Source: Heterocephalus glaber | Lineage: Eukaryota; Chordata; Mammalia; Rodentia; Bathyergidae | Reading direction: 5' to 3' | DNA length: 64,000 nucleotides | Assembly (NCBI RefSeq): GCF_000247695.1 | Contig: NW_004624747.1 | Span: 27,750,947 to 27,814,946, forward strand | Part shown: positions 48,032-60,000 of the stretch, piece after piece | How positions within the stretch are numbered: the stretch's first letter is position 1 | Layout: every line of letters starts with the position of its first letter | Notes under the pieces: model-generated | The model's database searches: none | Told to the model about the DNA's origin: nothing | The model's input: the letters and a program-made list of their open reading frames with translations, nothing else | Made by a program: the position numbers and the translations under genes

Positions 48032-51000
48032 GTATTTAAGGGATCTGCAGTCTGCACCCTCTGCAGGGAGACAGGGCCTGTATAGCTCTTGCCTTTGCAA
48101 GCTGGTTTCTCTGAGGGAATCAGGGCAACTTCCATGGACAGGAAGTGTGTTATCCCCAAGGCCAGGTCACATGGTGTGAGCAGAGGCCAAGCAGCAGCGA
48201 GCAGCAGAGCACTCTTTGGGTGGAGGAGAGCAGTGCTGGTTCCTCAAGTTCATCAGGGGCCTGCTGTGCTGCACTGTGTTAGGGTGAGGCTGGGTGATCT
48301 GGGGTTGGAGTGGGTTTCACTCAGCAGGCAGTGGGGAGTGCGTGGAAGACCTAGAGGCAACCCCGGAGCATAATTCGATGTCCTGTGTGTGAGGTTAAGA
48401 GCACAGAAAAGGCCGGGAAGCTCTTCCAGTAGTCCAGAAGGGATTTCTGGTTTTGGTAATAAAATGAGTAAAGTATTTTTATACAGCTCTCAGTATAACC
48501 AAATTTATTGGACAAATTTTTTAAATCCTTCTAGAAGCTTAAAGAAACTAAAATCCTAGGCTATGTATGTAGCTCAGTGGCACCTCACCTGCCTGGCAAA
48601 TGCAAGGTCCTGAGTTCGAGTTCCAGTACTGGGGGGGGGAGAGATGAACAAATAAATAATTCTAAGGCCAAAATGTAAGGGAAAGAAAAAAATCAGAGGG
48701 AGGAACGGGATGCCCTGAAGCTGGGTTTGCCTTGAGAGTACTTTGGGCATTGGGGACAGGGGACTCAAGGTCCACCCTCAGTGGTGCTCACCCGAGGTAG
48801 AGTCCAGGAGGGCTGTGGACACAGGCTGGCACCCCGAGGGCAGGCCTGGCCAGACATGAAGTGCACCCTGGGCTGGAAGGGAAGTTCCTGGTGTTGCAGC
48901 CATTCGGCTCCTCCACAGGTTTGTGCTCCAGGTGGTGCCGCCCACCAAGGGCCTGCAAGCCCCTTGATCAAGCACCACAGGCCCAGACTGGAGCTGTCTA
49001 TGGGGGCCAGAAGCAGATAGATTCCTCTGGAGGATGGTGCTTTCGTCTCCTACTTCTTAGGACCGCCACAGTTTTCAGGCTGACAAGTAGTATGTGGTAA
49101 AAAACAGCAAAGATAAGTCATGAGAAGATAAGTCACCGTGAGGGAGACCAGAGGAACAGCAGACAGTGGCCGGGCTCCTGAGACAGGATACACGGTTGGC
49201 AGGCGTGGATTGTGCAACAGTTACACTTCATGTTTCAAAGAAACCAAAGGAAAGCGATATGTAAAAGCAGTGTAAAGGACTGTTAGAAGTGAAAAGTGGT
49301 CAGCACAGTCGGGATGAGGGAACTCTGGATGAGCTTGGATCACACTGGTGATGAGAGAATTCGTGGGCTAGATGAGGAGCAAGAAGTTACCCCAGATGCA
49401 TCACGGGGAGACCAGATGGAAGACGGAGTGAGAGGACCCAGCCGAGCTCGGTAGTGTTGAACAGGGACGGTGCCTGAAGGTGGGGGAGTCGCCACATGAC
49501 ACTGACCCTTGCATATGAAAAGTCCGCTAATCCCAGTCAAGGAGATGAAGAGGCACCATGCTACACAGTACATGAGAGAGGAAAGAGGGCCGGGCCTCTG
49601 AGTACAGCCTGCTGCCCAGGGCCAACAAAGAAGGGACCTGGCTGCCACCCCTGGTGTTCTGAGTTCCCTGAACAAGGGCAAAATAAAGACATCTTGAGAC
49701 ACAGAAGAGGGGACTTAGTAGGGCTTTGTTGGAAGGTGAACCTCACGTACCAGGAAGGCACTCAGCCTGGAGGGCTGAGAAGTCACAGGAAGGCAGAGTC
49801 GGGAAGGAAGACCCCTCGGGTGCAGGAGGGCGGGGCAGGAGCGGGGACACCAAGGAGTGGAGGTGGATGAAGATTGCCCTTGCAAACAGCAGCAGTTCAC
49901 TGTGGGGCTGAAAAAAGTAAAGTTCATGTACATGGTATTATCTGATTACATATGGGTAGGCTTGTTTAAAACCTATGATTTTGATAAATACTCATGATGC
50001 AGTTTTTAGATGAGCTACTAAAAGAACAGAAATTGTGTGACTCACACTGATGGGGAAAATTGGATGAGAACAGATGAAAGGTGAGAAAGCAGATACAGAG
50101 AAACACAGCTAAATAGCAAGTGAAAGTAACATGCTAGATTTAAATCCATGTATGTAAGCAATCCAGTGTAAATGGATCAACAGCAGACTTAAGTTGTCTT
50201 AAGACACCATCAGCACTTGAGCCAAGGTGACTTACAGAGAGAAATGATGCCTGGGAGGGGTGTCTCAGAGGAGACATCAGAGGGTTTATCGTGGCCTGGG
50301 GAAGGGTGGCAGCAGGATGTGACAGTGGGCTGGGGCATGGAGGACACTGACTCTTAAGCAGGAAAGAGATGGTGAAGACCGGAAGGGCTGTGGCTCTGCA
50401 CAGGCTTAGCAGGGCTTGACAGTTAGCAGTGGGTTGGGTGCAGGGCGTGGGTATAAGCTTGGGGGCTGGCAGAGTAATGGAGAATCCATGTTCTGAGCAA
50501 AGCAAGAGGGACCTGTGGGTTGGAAACTGTCCTCCAAGACTGTTCCTTTTCCCCCAGTAACCTGGTTCCCTAATGAAAAAGAACACTGCTCTATGGCTCC
50601 TGCACTTGTCTGTGAGCTCATGGGGAGCTGTGTGTGTGTGTGCGTGTGCGTGTGTGTGTGTGCGCATGCACATGCACGTGCATGGAGCCCTGTGTTGGAG
50701 ACTAGACTCCAGGCTGTGTCCGTCCCTGGGTTCTGGACCCTGGGCCACATTGTGCTCCTTTGAGGGGAGGCCTGGAGTGTGGTGTGAAGTGTGTGATGTG
50801 CTCTCACTTGCCTTTCCAGACCTCGGGAGGCTCTGCCCCTACGCAGGTGGTCCACACCCAGCAGCGAGCAGTTGGCTCCCCAGCCACCGTGACCACTGAC
50901 CTGGTGTCCATGGCAACAACTCAGGGTGTTCGAGCGGTCACTTCTGTGACAGCTTCGGCTGTGGTAACCACCAACCTAACCCCAGTGCAGACCCCAGCCC

Positions 51001-54000
51001 GGTCTTTGGTCACTCAGGTATCCCAAGGTAAGGGGCTTGTTGTTTCTGCATTCACACCTGCTGCTGGAGCTCAGACTGTTGCTCAAGAGTGATGATGGGG
51101 CTCATGACAGACGTTTTCCCAGCCACAGGGGTGCAGCTGCCTGGAAAAACCATCACCCCTGCGCACTTCCAGCTCCTCCGACAACAGCAGCAGCAGCAGC
51201 AGCAGCCACCACCACAGCAGCCCTCTCAGGTGCCAGTTCCACAGATCCAGGGCCAGGCTCAGTCCCCTGCCCAGATCAAGGCCGTGGGCAAGCTGCCACC
51301 GGTGAGCACTTGGGAAGGTCCCGGGTAGGCAGGACTCACAGATGCCTTGTTGCATGGTGCAGTTCAAACTGCACTTTGCAGAAATCTAGCTTTGCCTTTA
51401 GGTAGGAGGTGTTTGATACATGTGGATCACACTTCTGAGAGTGTCTCAGGGCTTGCTGCCACACTTTGGGACTGGAGCCTGTGCAAACACTTCCTCTCTC
51501 CGGCCCTCTCGCACATGGTGTATCTCAGCTCACTCGATGCTGTTCTTCACCAGAGGATGCTGAGGAGGAGGTCCCTTGGCACTTCTCGGGGCCCAGGGTG
51601 GGGCCCATCTGAGCTGGGCTGCTGATTTTTGCCAACTTGGGCACCACCTTTGCTCTCATATGCACAGAGGCATTCATTTCAGAAGGGAGCACCACATCCC
51701 TGGCACAGATGGACAGTCACGAGTAGACACCATCCAAGTAGTAGAAAAACATGGACACCAGTGAGGTGGTCCGGCCTGTTATGGGGCCTGAACTTGCAGG
51801 AGGGGCTCCTCACTGAGGCAAAGCCCTCGTCAGAGGCCAGGGACTCTGCAGAGCTGTCTGGTGCCTGTGGGTCTCATTCCCTCATGCCTCCATGTTCTGC
51901 AGCACTCAGGGTCCGTGCCCATGCCCACCCTGTTCCCTTTGAGACAGCAGTTAGACCCATGCCGCCTCAGGCAGGAACCACCTTCCTCACCCTGTCTCAG
52001 CTCCCCCTGCCTCCTCTGCCTTCACCCTACCTGTCCTGAGTCAGTGTCAGTCACTTCTGTGTCCACGTGTCTAGAGAGAGCTGACAGTCATGAACAGCTC
52101 TGTAAATTTTCTTTTTAAAAGACATTTTCTCTCTCTCTTTGGCAGTACCTACTGGGAATTGAATCTAAGGCTTTCACACCGAGCCACATCCCCAGTCTAT
52201 TTTTGTTTTTTATTTTGAGACAGGGCCTTGTCAAGTCACCAAGTTGTCGAGACTGGGCTTGAACTTCCAGTCCTCCCTCAGCCTCCCAGGGTGCTGGGAC
52301 TGTAGCCATGTGCTACTATGTCTGGCACCTTTCATTTCTTAAAACATTTTTGAACTAGTATCTGGATGTATTCACTTCTTTTAAAGGTACACAACTTATC
52401 ACTAAATTATTATTTAACTTACTAGTAAGTTTGATGGTGCTACATATTTAAACTGTGAGATAGGAACCTAGAAATTTTATGAACCTGCTCATCTGTCAGA
52501 GTCATTATTTCCAGTTCTTGCTGAGATGCTGATGTTGAACACCTGGGTGCTTTGGCCAAATGATGTGCGTTTGGCAGATGTGTGCCTTGTTACTTGCTGG
52601 AGGTAGAGCAGTAACTACAGTCAGTGTGTTTGCTCTAAAGAGTGTAGTGTGGTTCATGTGCAAGAGAATGTTTCCTTCTCTGGGTTTCAGGAGCACATCA
52701 TCAAGATGCAGAAGCAGAAAATGCAGCTGCCCCCACAGCCCCCAGCCCCGCCGGCCCAGCCAGGGCCCCCCCAGCCTCCGGCACAAGTGCAGGTGCAGCC
52801 CCCTCCGCCCCCGCAGCAGCAGAGCCCCCAGCTCACCACAGTCACCGCCCCTCGACCTGGGGCCTTGCTCACAGGCACCACTGTGGCCAACCTCCAGGTG
52901 GCGCGGCTCGTAAGTTCCAGCACGGATGTGCATTTTCTAGAACGGTCATGTCTGTCTGGGTTTGGGTTGGCCCAGGGGCCAGCTTGGTATTGTGGCCTGC
53001 TTGCAGGACACGGCAGGGCGAGCTCCTGCTGAGTGTTCCATGTCCTGGGAGAGGGTGAGGTACCTCATTAAGGCACGCTTGGTGTCACTGAGCCTCCCAG
53101 GGACCGGAGGGTTGGGACTGAGTGAAGGAGCATGCATGACATGGTGGTCCCTGCACTGTGGAGTGGAGGGACAGGGCCAGGCTTGCACAGTGGGAGGAGG
53201 TGAGCTGCCGGGCTGGGAAAGTGACTCACAGGTGACCACTGAGTAGGCAAGAGAAGCCTTTGGGATTTTGAAAGTGGAAATAACAGGACAAAAGCAGTGT
53301 CCGGGAAGAGTAGCCAGGATCAGTGTCCCGTGGGTGGCAGCATCCCAGCAGGTGATCCACGCGCTGTGCTGGCTGCCCTCGTGGAGGCTGACTGAGCAGG
53401 GCCCTGTGCTGGGCTCCTGGTGCAGTGCCCAGATGTCCCCAGGGCAGGGGGAGCTTCCTGTGCCTGCATTTTACAGAGGGAGAAACAGGTATGGAGCCTC
53501 AGCAGCTGTCTGGATCCTACAGTTAGTCAGCTATGTCGAGTGAAATGTGGGGACCAGGTGCCCAGGCCCAGCTCCGCATGCCTGACCGCTGCTGTAGGTC
53601 TCAGGGAGGGGGCTGCCCTCCACAGGGAGGGGTGTCCATGGGACGAGAAGCCACAGAAGAAGCCTGGCTTCACTAGAGCTCACAGGGATGCAGGTTGGGC
53701 GGAGGCGACTGGCAGGAGCCTAGTAATGGCCAGGGCAGGGCGTTGGGAGACAGGAGTTTGTGACCTGTTTTAGAGGGGGTGTTGGTAACAAAGCTACAAA
53801 AGTGTGTGTACTAGTTAATGAAATAAAGAAATAATATAGTTAGCTGGGTGCAATGGCACACACCTGTAGTCCCAGCACTTTGGGAGGCTCGAGCAGGAGA
53901 ATCCTGAGTTCAGGTCCCACCTGGACAATTTAGCAAGATACTGTCTCAGAAAATAAAATGGACAGGGGATGTAGCCCGGTGTGAAGACCCTGGATTCAAT

Positions 54001-57000
54001 CCCGAGTGCCACTAAGAAAAGGGAGGGAGGAGGGATGGAGCGAAGGGGCTATTACAAAATAATAAATGTACGGGGTTGTTTGAGAAAATGATGCAGGAGA
54101 TTAAGTATCTCTTACTAGGATGTTCACTAAATAAACCACAGAGAGTCCAAACGATGAAATATCAAGTAGCTTTGATAAGTGATTGTTATAAGCCAGGTAC
54201 AGTGGAGTATGCCTGTGTCCCAGCACTTAGGAAGTGAGGTAGGAGGATCATCATGAAGCCTGGCCGAGGCTAGATAGCAAGACCCTGTCTCAAAACATTA
54301 TAAAGAGAGAACAAAAATCCAAAGAGCTATCCACTTGGGACCCCTCCTGGAAATTCAGGAGCTATTCTTCTTTCCAATAAAACTCTCCTAACCTCCCCTA
54401 AAACATCAGAAAGAAAAGTGATTGGTTTAAACAGAAGAGAACCGGATTATCCACGATCCGTCCCACCTTCACATGCTTTTACGGCAAGCTGCAGACGAGA
54501 GCAGCACCCAGAAGGCTACCAGTTTCATGTCGTTCTGGGGGTGTGGGTGACTTTTATTTATTTCTGTGTAGGTGAAACGCACCTGTCCCCACTTAGTTTA
54601 AATGTAACTGAGGGGAAGGTGCCTGGTGGTAGCATGGTAGACACATAGGGCAGGAAGCCCGGTGGGTGGACTCTCAGGCGGCTAGGGCAGTGACCATGAG
54701 TGGGAGCCAGGGTGCAGGAGCAAGCAGGGCATGCTTCAGGGAAGGGAGCCAAGCTGCACGAACTGCCTGGCCTGCATCAGTGTTCATTGTGAGGTTGTCC
54801 CAGGGTGTAGTGAGGTCAGAGGGCAGGCCTGGCCTCACGATTTCATGTTGCCTGCTACGCATAAATAATCGTGTTTTCTTTTAGCATCAGTTGTGGTAAT
54901 CTTTGTAGTTCTCTCATGGCTTGACTCTTGTTGGAGAATATTGAAGGAAACATGACACCCTACCATCACTGGACTCTTCTGTTGTTTCCTCTGTTTAGAC
55001 CCGAGTTCCTGCTTCTCAACTGCAGGCGCAAGGGCAGATGCAGACTCAGACACCCCAGCCAGCCCAGGTGGCCCTGGCCAAGCCTCCAGTGGTGTCTGTC
55101 CCAGCTGCCGTGGTCTCTTCACCAGGGGTCACGACCTTGCCCATGAACGTCGCAGGGATCAGCGTGGCAATCGGGCAGCCACAGAAAGCAGCAGGTGCCT
55201 CCCCCACAGCTGTCCCCTCTGCTGCCAGGCCCCATGCCAGGTGCAGTGCAGTGAGCCTTGGCCCGTCCTGTCCTTAGCTCCCAGCTCATGCCCATCATCA
55301 TGTAGCTCTCTAAGTTCCTGAGAGGTCCAAGTCGAAGTCTGGCCCCAATTTAACCAGTAGCATTCTGAAGCCAGTAGCATCCCATGCCTGTTTACATGGC
55401 TTTGGTGAGCACAGCAGTGCTGTTAGTGTATTCAGGGCTGTTTTCCTCAATCCTGGCTCAGCTCAGCCCTCATCCCTGGCAGGTGACCATCTGAGAGCCC
55501 CAGGGTAGGCGGGCCTCCCCACCCGGAGTTGGCTCGTTCACGGGGTTGCTCTTGCAGGGCAGACTGTCGTGGCCCAGCCTGTGCATGTCCAGCAGCTGCT
55601 GAAGCTCAAGCAGCAGGCTGTCCAGCAGCAGAAGGCCATCCAGCCGCAGGTCACCCAGGGCCAGGCTGCCGTCCAGCAGAAGGTACTGGGACCCCTGCAT
55701 GGGATCTTGGTTCAGCATGGAGTTGGGCCTCTGCAGAAGACGCAGATGTCTTTGAGGGTGGACAGACAGAGACCACAGCTCAGGGAGAGGGCCAGGATGC
55801 CTTAGATGTGGGGGTTGGAGCCAGGTGCAGGCATGGAACTGGCTGACAGGAGGGTCCAGGCAGTGCAGAGAAGTGAGGATAGCCACAGTGTATGGCCTGG
55901 GGACACTGTGCTCTCTTCCTGGCTTCTGGGGCAGATATGGAAAGGAGGGACCAGGCGTGAGGAGGGGAGGCTGCCAGTGCTGTCCACGGCAAGGGATGCC
56001 CAGCAGGCTGTCCTACCTCTGGGACCTCGTTCTTGGGTACTTGCTGCTAGCATCAGGCCTGGCCTTCCTTGTCCTGTGGGGTGCTGGCACTTCGGGTGCT
56101 GTATGTGCTGTTTTCTGGACTAAGGCTGGGACGGGTCTGACATGGAACAGGGTACTGGCCAAGAGCTGTGCAGTCCCTGGTGCTGACCTCCAAGTGCAGT
56201 GTGATTCTGAGGGAACTGGGGCAGAGCAGAGGGACTTACCAGGCACAGAGTGGGAAAAGGAGACCAGGTGCGAGTGACTGCAGCAGACCAGAGTCTCGTG
56301 CTTGCTGCAGCCAGCTACACCTTCTCTGAGTCCCATTATGTAACATCCAGGGTCTGGGTCCGAATTGTGCTGCTTCTGGTGGGCCCTGCTCTGTGGGGAC
56401 AAGACCTGGAGACAGAGCTGTTCTAGGAAGAGCAGTGGACAGCCCTCTGCTAATGTAGGGTCTGCGTGACTGTGTGCACGAGCCGTGGCTTATGACACAC
56501 AAACAGACCGCAGCCTCGGCATCTTGGGCATGTGGCCTTCTGCACAGTGCTCAGGTATACCTAGATGGGACTCACTGCGCTGTGTGCTTTCTGGGAAGCT
56601 GGTCAAGTCGCTCGCACAGTGAAGCCCTCGCTAGGTGGCAGAGAGTGGCATGGCGACCCTCCCTAAATTCCTAGCCTGGCTAAGGGAGGTATAGGCGCCC
56701 TCTCCAGCCCAGAAGTGCTCCCTGTGTGGTATGGGGTGGTGGGCTGGCCAGGACTCAGGAGAAGCCTGGGTGAGCTGGGCTGCAGGCTGAGGTGTCACCG
56801 TAGGTGCACTGCAGGCACAGGGCAGAGGGCAGGACAGCACCAGGACCTTGTCTGGGAACATGTGGTGAAGTGCTAGAGCTCCACGGCCCAGGCCCCGCGG
56901 GCTCATGGTAGCCACTGCAGGGGTCCAGTGGGGCCGTGATCATTGCCCGACTGACCCTAGTCCTCACTCTTCCCCAGCTAACTTCACAGCAGATCGCTGC

Positions 57001-60000
57001 CCAGGGCCCACAGCAGAAGGTCACCTATGCTGCCCAGCCAGCCCTTAAAACACAGTTCCTGACCACGCCCATCTCCCAGGCGCAGAAACTGGCTGGGACG
57101 CAGCAGGTACAGACACAGATCCAGGTGAGTGCAGTCTGGGCCCCCCAGTGTGGGTTGTGGCCCCACTTTGTCTTGGGGTCTCCTGAGTGCACTCCAAGGC
57201 CCACACTCCCCCTAGATACTCAGGTCCCTGGGCCTCACTGGCTGTGGGGTGCATGGGTCCATAGGAGTGGGGTTGAGGTCTGAGTGCAGGTCCCTGTCAT
57301 GCTCCCCATTTGGTAGGTGGTCTCCTCCCCGAGAGATGCCTGCTGTCTTGTTCAGTTCTGGGGGCCGCAGCCCCTTCTCCCAGTTCATGGGGCTGGAATG
57401 TGCCAGTCTGTGTCCTGGCTAGAGCTGTGTTGTCTGAAGAAATCACACCCGCTGGCACTTGTCTAATTCCAGCTGCTGAGAGGTTGTGTCTTACCAAGGC
57501 AACTTAGCGGGACTCTGTCTCAAAATCAAATAGGAAGGGCTGAGGGTATAACCCTGAGGTGGAGTGCTTGCCCAGCACATTGAACCCAAGGCATTGGGTT
57601 CAGTCCCAGCACCTAAAAAGGAAAAGGAAGGAAGGAAGGAAGGAAGGAAAGAAGGAAAGAAAGAAAGAAAGAATCCCATGCCTCCATTGTCTGCCCTGCC
57701 TTGCTCGGTCAGACCCACCCTCCCGGAGTGCACTTGCACCTGTGGTGGGAAGGAAGGGGCTCGGTGTGGTTCCCCTCACTGTCCCGAGTCCCTGGCTTCC
57801 TCTCTGGGCTCCGACTCTTGTTTGTGCCTGTGTCACGCCACACCATCTCAAGGACTCTGGCTTGAGAAGGTGCCTTCTTTATCAGCAGAACTGGCTCTTT
57901 GTGGCTCTTTGCACTTGGCGTATTCAGTTATCATCAGCTTAGTGAGCTCATAACCACAGTGCAACAACTGTTGGAGTTCATTGGGATCTCACCGACTCTG
58001 TGGAGCACAGTCGACATCTTTAGTCTCACCTTCCAGTTCACCAGCGTGTACCTTTTGTTGTTCAAGTGGTTTTCTCATTTCTTAATAAAGGTGTCATAAA
58101 TTGTATTAGGTTTATTCCTAACTAGTATTTTCTGAGACTTTTGTCAGTGATATGCTTTTACATTTCTATCTTCTGTCCTGGCTGCTGTACATTTTGTCTT
58201 TTGGTTTTTTAATGTGCAGGCTTGTTGGGATTTTTGTGATCCGAGTAGTTCACCTATAGGGGTTTCACTTGGCGTTGAGGCCTCCCCTCCCCAAGCTGGC
58301 TGCTGACCATGGTCCTGCCCTGCCCTGCCCCGGCCTGGCCTGGCCTAGACTGTGAAGGGAGCTGTTTCTTGGTTTAAAGTCACCTTCCATTAGATGAGGG
58401 AATGCTGTTCTAGTTTGTGGAACCTCCTGTCATGGTGTCCTCGGGCTTTGTGCACTTTGCCTCGGGGCTATAAGTGCCCCTAGGTACTATGGCACCTGTG
58501 AGGTCTGTGCTGGCTGCCCCCAGAGTGCCAGCCCCTCACACCTGCCTGCCTTGAACAGTTCCACAAGTTGCCAGCTGCTGTACGAGCATGCCTGCTGTGT
58601 CCTCCCCCTGCTTCCGAGAGGGGTGTGACGCTGTTTCCCAGTGTGGCTCTGATAGCCTGTTCTTACATTTTTTTCCTCTTCTTCCTCCATATCTTAAGGT
58701 TTGTTAACCGCTACATATAAACTGATCTTCCATCATCTAGGAGTGGTCCTCACTGTCTTCAGTATGACTTGGAGGCCTATGTTGCTCCTGGTGTAAAGCT
58801 GCACCCTGACTTCTGTTAGGGTTTCTCTGCATCTCTGCCCTGCTTTGACGTCTGCAGTGCTGACTTCAAGTTCCAGGTGACCTTGTGTCCGCTGGGGGAC
58901 ACCAGGTGTCTGGGTTTTGTCCTTACAAGGTGATGGTCCACTTGGCCCATGGAAGGCTGCTGCACTGGGGTGTTGGCTTCGGTTTGGTGGGACGTGCCAA
59001 GCTTGTTCTGCTCTTTTCTTCTTGGCCTCTTTTGAGCTCTGCTCTTCTCTCTCCTTGTTACTGCGTTGTTAATCTTCTCTTGGTTTGAAGACCACAGCCT
59101 GTACTATTCTAGCGATGCCTGGTGCGGGTACCCAGCCATTTCCGCCTGTGCTTTCGCCTCACAGCTCGAGGTCACGCCTGCCATGTTCCCCCAGTGCCCT
59201 TGCTCCCTCCACACAGTGCTGCTGTCACACGCTCTCAGCTCTTCTCTTCCACTGGGGACTGCTTATGTGACGCTGCCCTTCTTCCACTTGGAGAACATCT
59301 TTGGAATTTCCATGTGTTTGAAAGTGGCTGTTTTTCATTTTTTGTCCTAAGAGGTTGTTTTGTTTCTACAGAATTCTGCGCTGATGATGTTGGTTTTCTT
59401 AGGGCGACAGCAGCACCATTGGCTGGCCTCTGCTTTGCTGTTGTGGTAGTGGTGGGGTTTTTTTTTGTTTTGTTTTTGAGACAGGCTCTTGCTGTGCAGT
59501 TGAGGCTGTCCTCAAACTCAGGTAGCCCAGGCTGTCCTTAAATTCACAGTGATCCTCCTGCCTCAGCCCCCCAAGGGCTGGGATTACAGGTGTGCAGCAC
59601 CACACTTAGCACACTTGTTGATGGGAAGTAGATGTTCATCTGGTAGAAGCACTTTGATGCCGCACACATGCACATGCAGTTCCTTGGAGGCATTGCCTGT
59701 GCCTGTAGGGTCTGCGGTCTGGGTGCCCCTGGTTGGCTGGGCTACCCCGTAGCTGAGGCAGTGGTGGCTGCTGCTTCTCCAGGTGCTGCCACTGCTGAGC
59801 TGTTTGCATTTCTTCTTCATGTCGTGTGTGTCTGTGTGTGTGTGTGTCTGTGTGTGTCTGTGTGTCTGTATGTCCCGTCCTGAGTGCTGCTGCCTTCCTC
59901 TGTCTCCAGGGCATTCCTCTTCTGACTCTTCTTTCTTGGGTGGTCGGATCTGTTCCTCCAAGGCCTGTGGAGTTTGATCTGGACTGAGCTGTGTTGTGTT

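Larger units (their letters stand above)
45669..50819 (+). other. EP400: EP400 intron 34 of window
   Basis: 5.15 kb: antisense B1 (46400), L1 3'-end relic interrupted by a sense ID (46590-47310), sense B1 (47400), a (GT)19 microsatellite (47993), a sense ID-like element (48556) and a second GT-rich repeat (50629). 48640-50600 is unassigned and has only chance frames. Confidence 0.75.
52910..54998 (+). other. EP400: EP400 intron 37 of window
   Basis: 2.1 kb. The stretch 53000-53800 is unassigned. A sense B1-dID (53835-54020) and a sense B1 (54190-54300) follow, then about 650 bases with nothing recognised. Confidence 0.75.

Noticed and set aside
50140..50748. 202-codon minus-strand frame.
   Set aside because: Its N-terminal part is the translated GT/CA repeat (His-Thr repeats); no recognisable domain.
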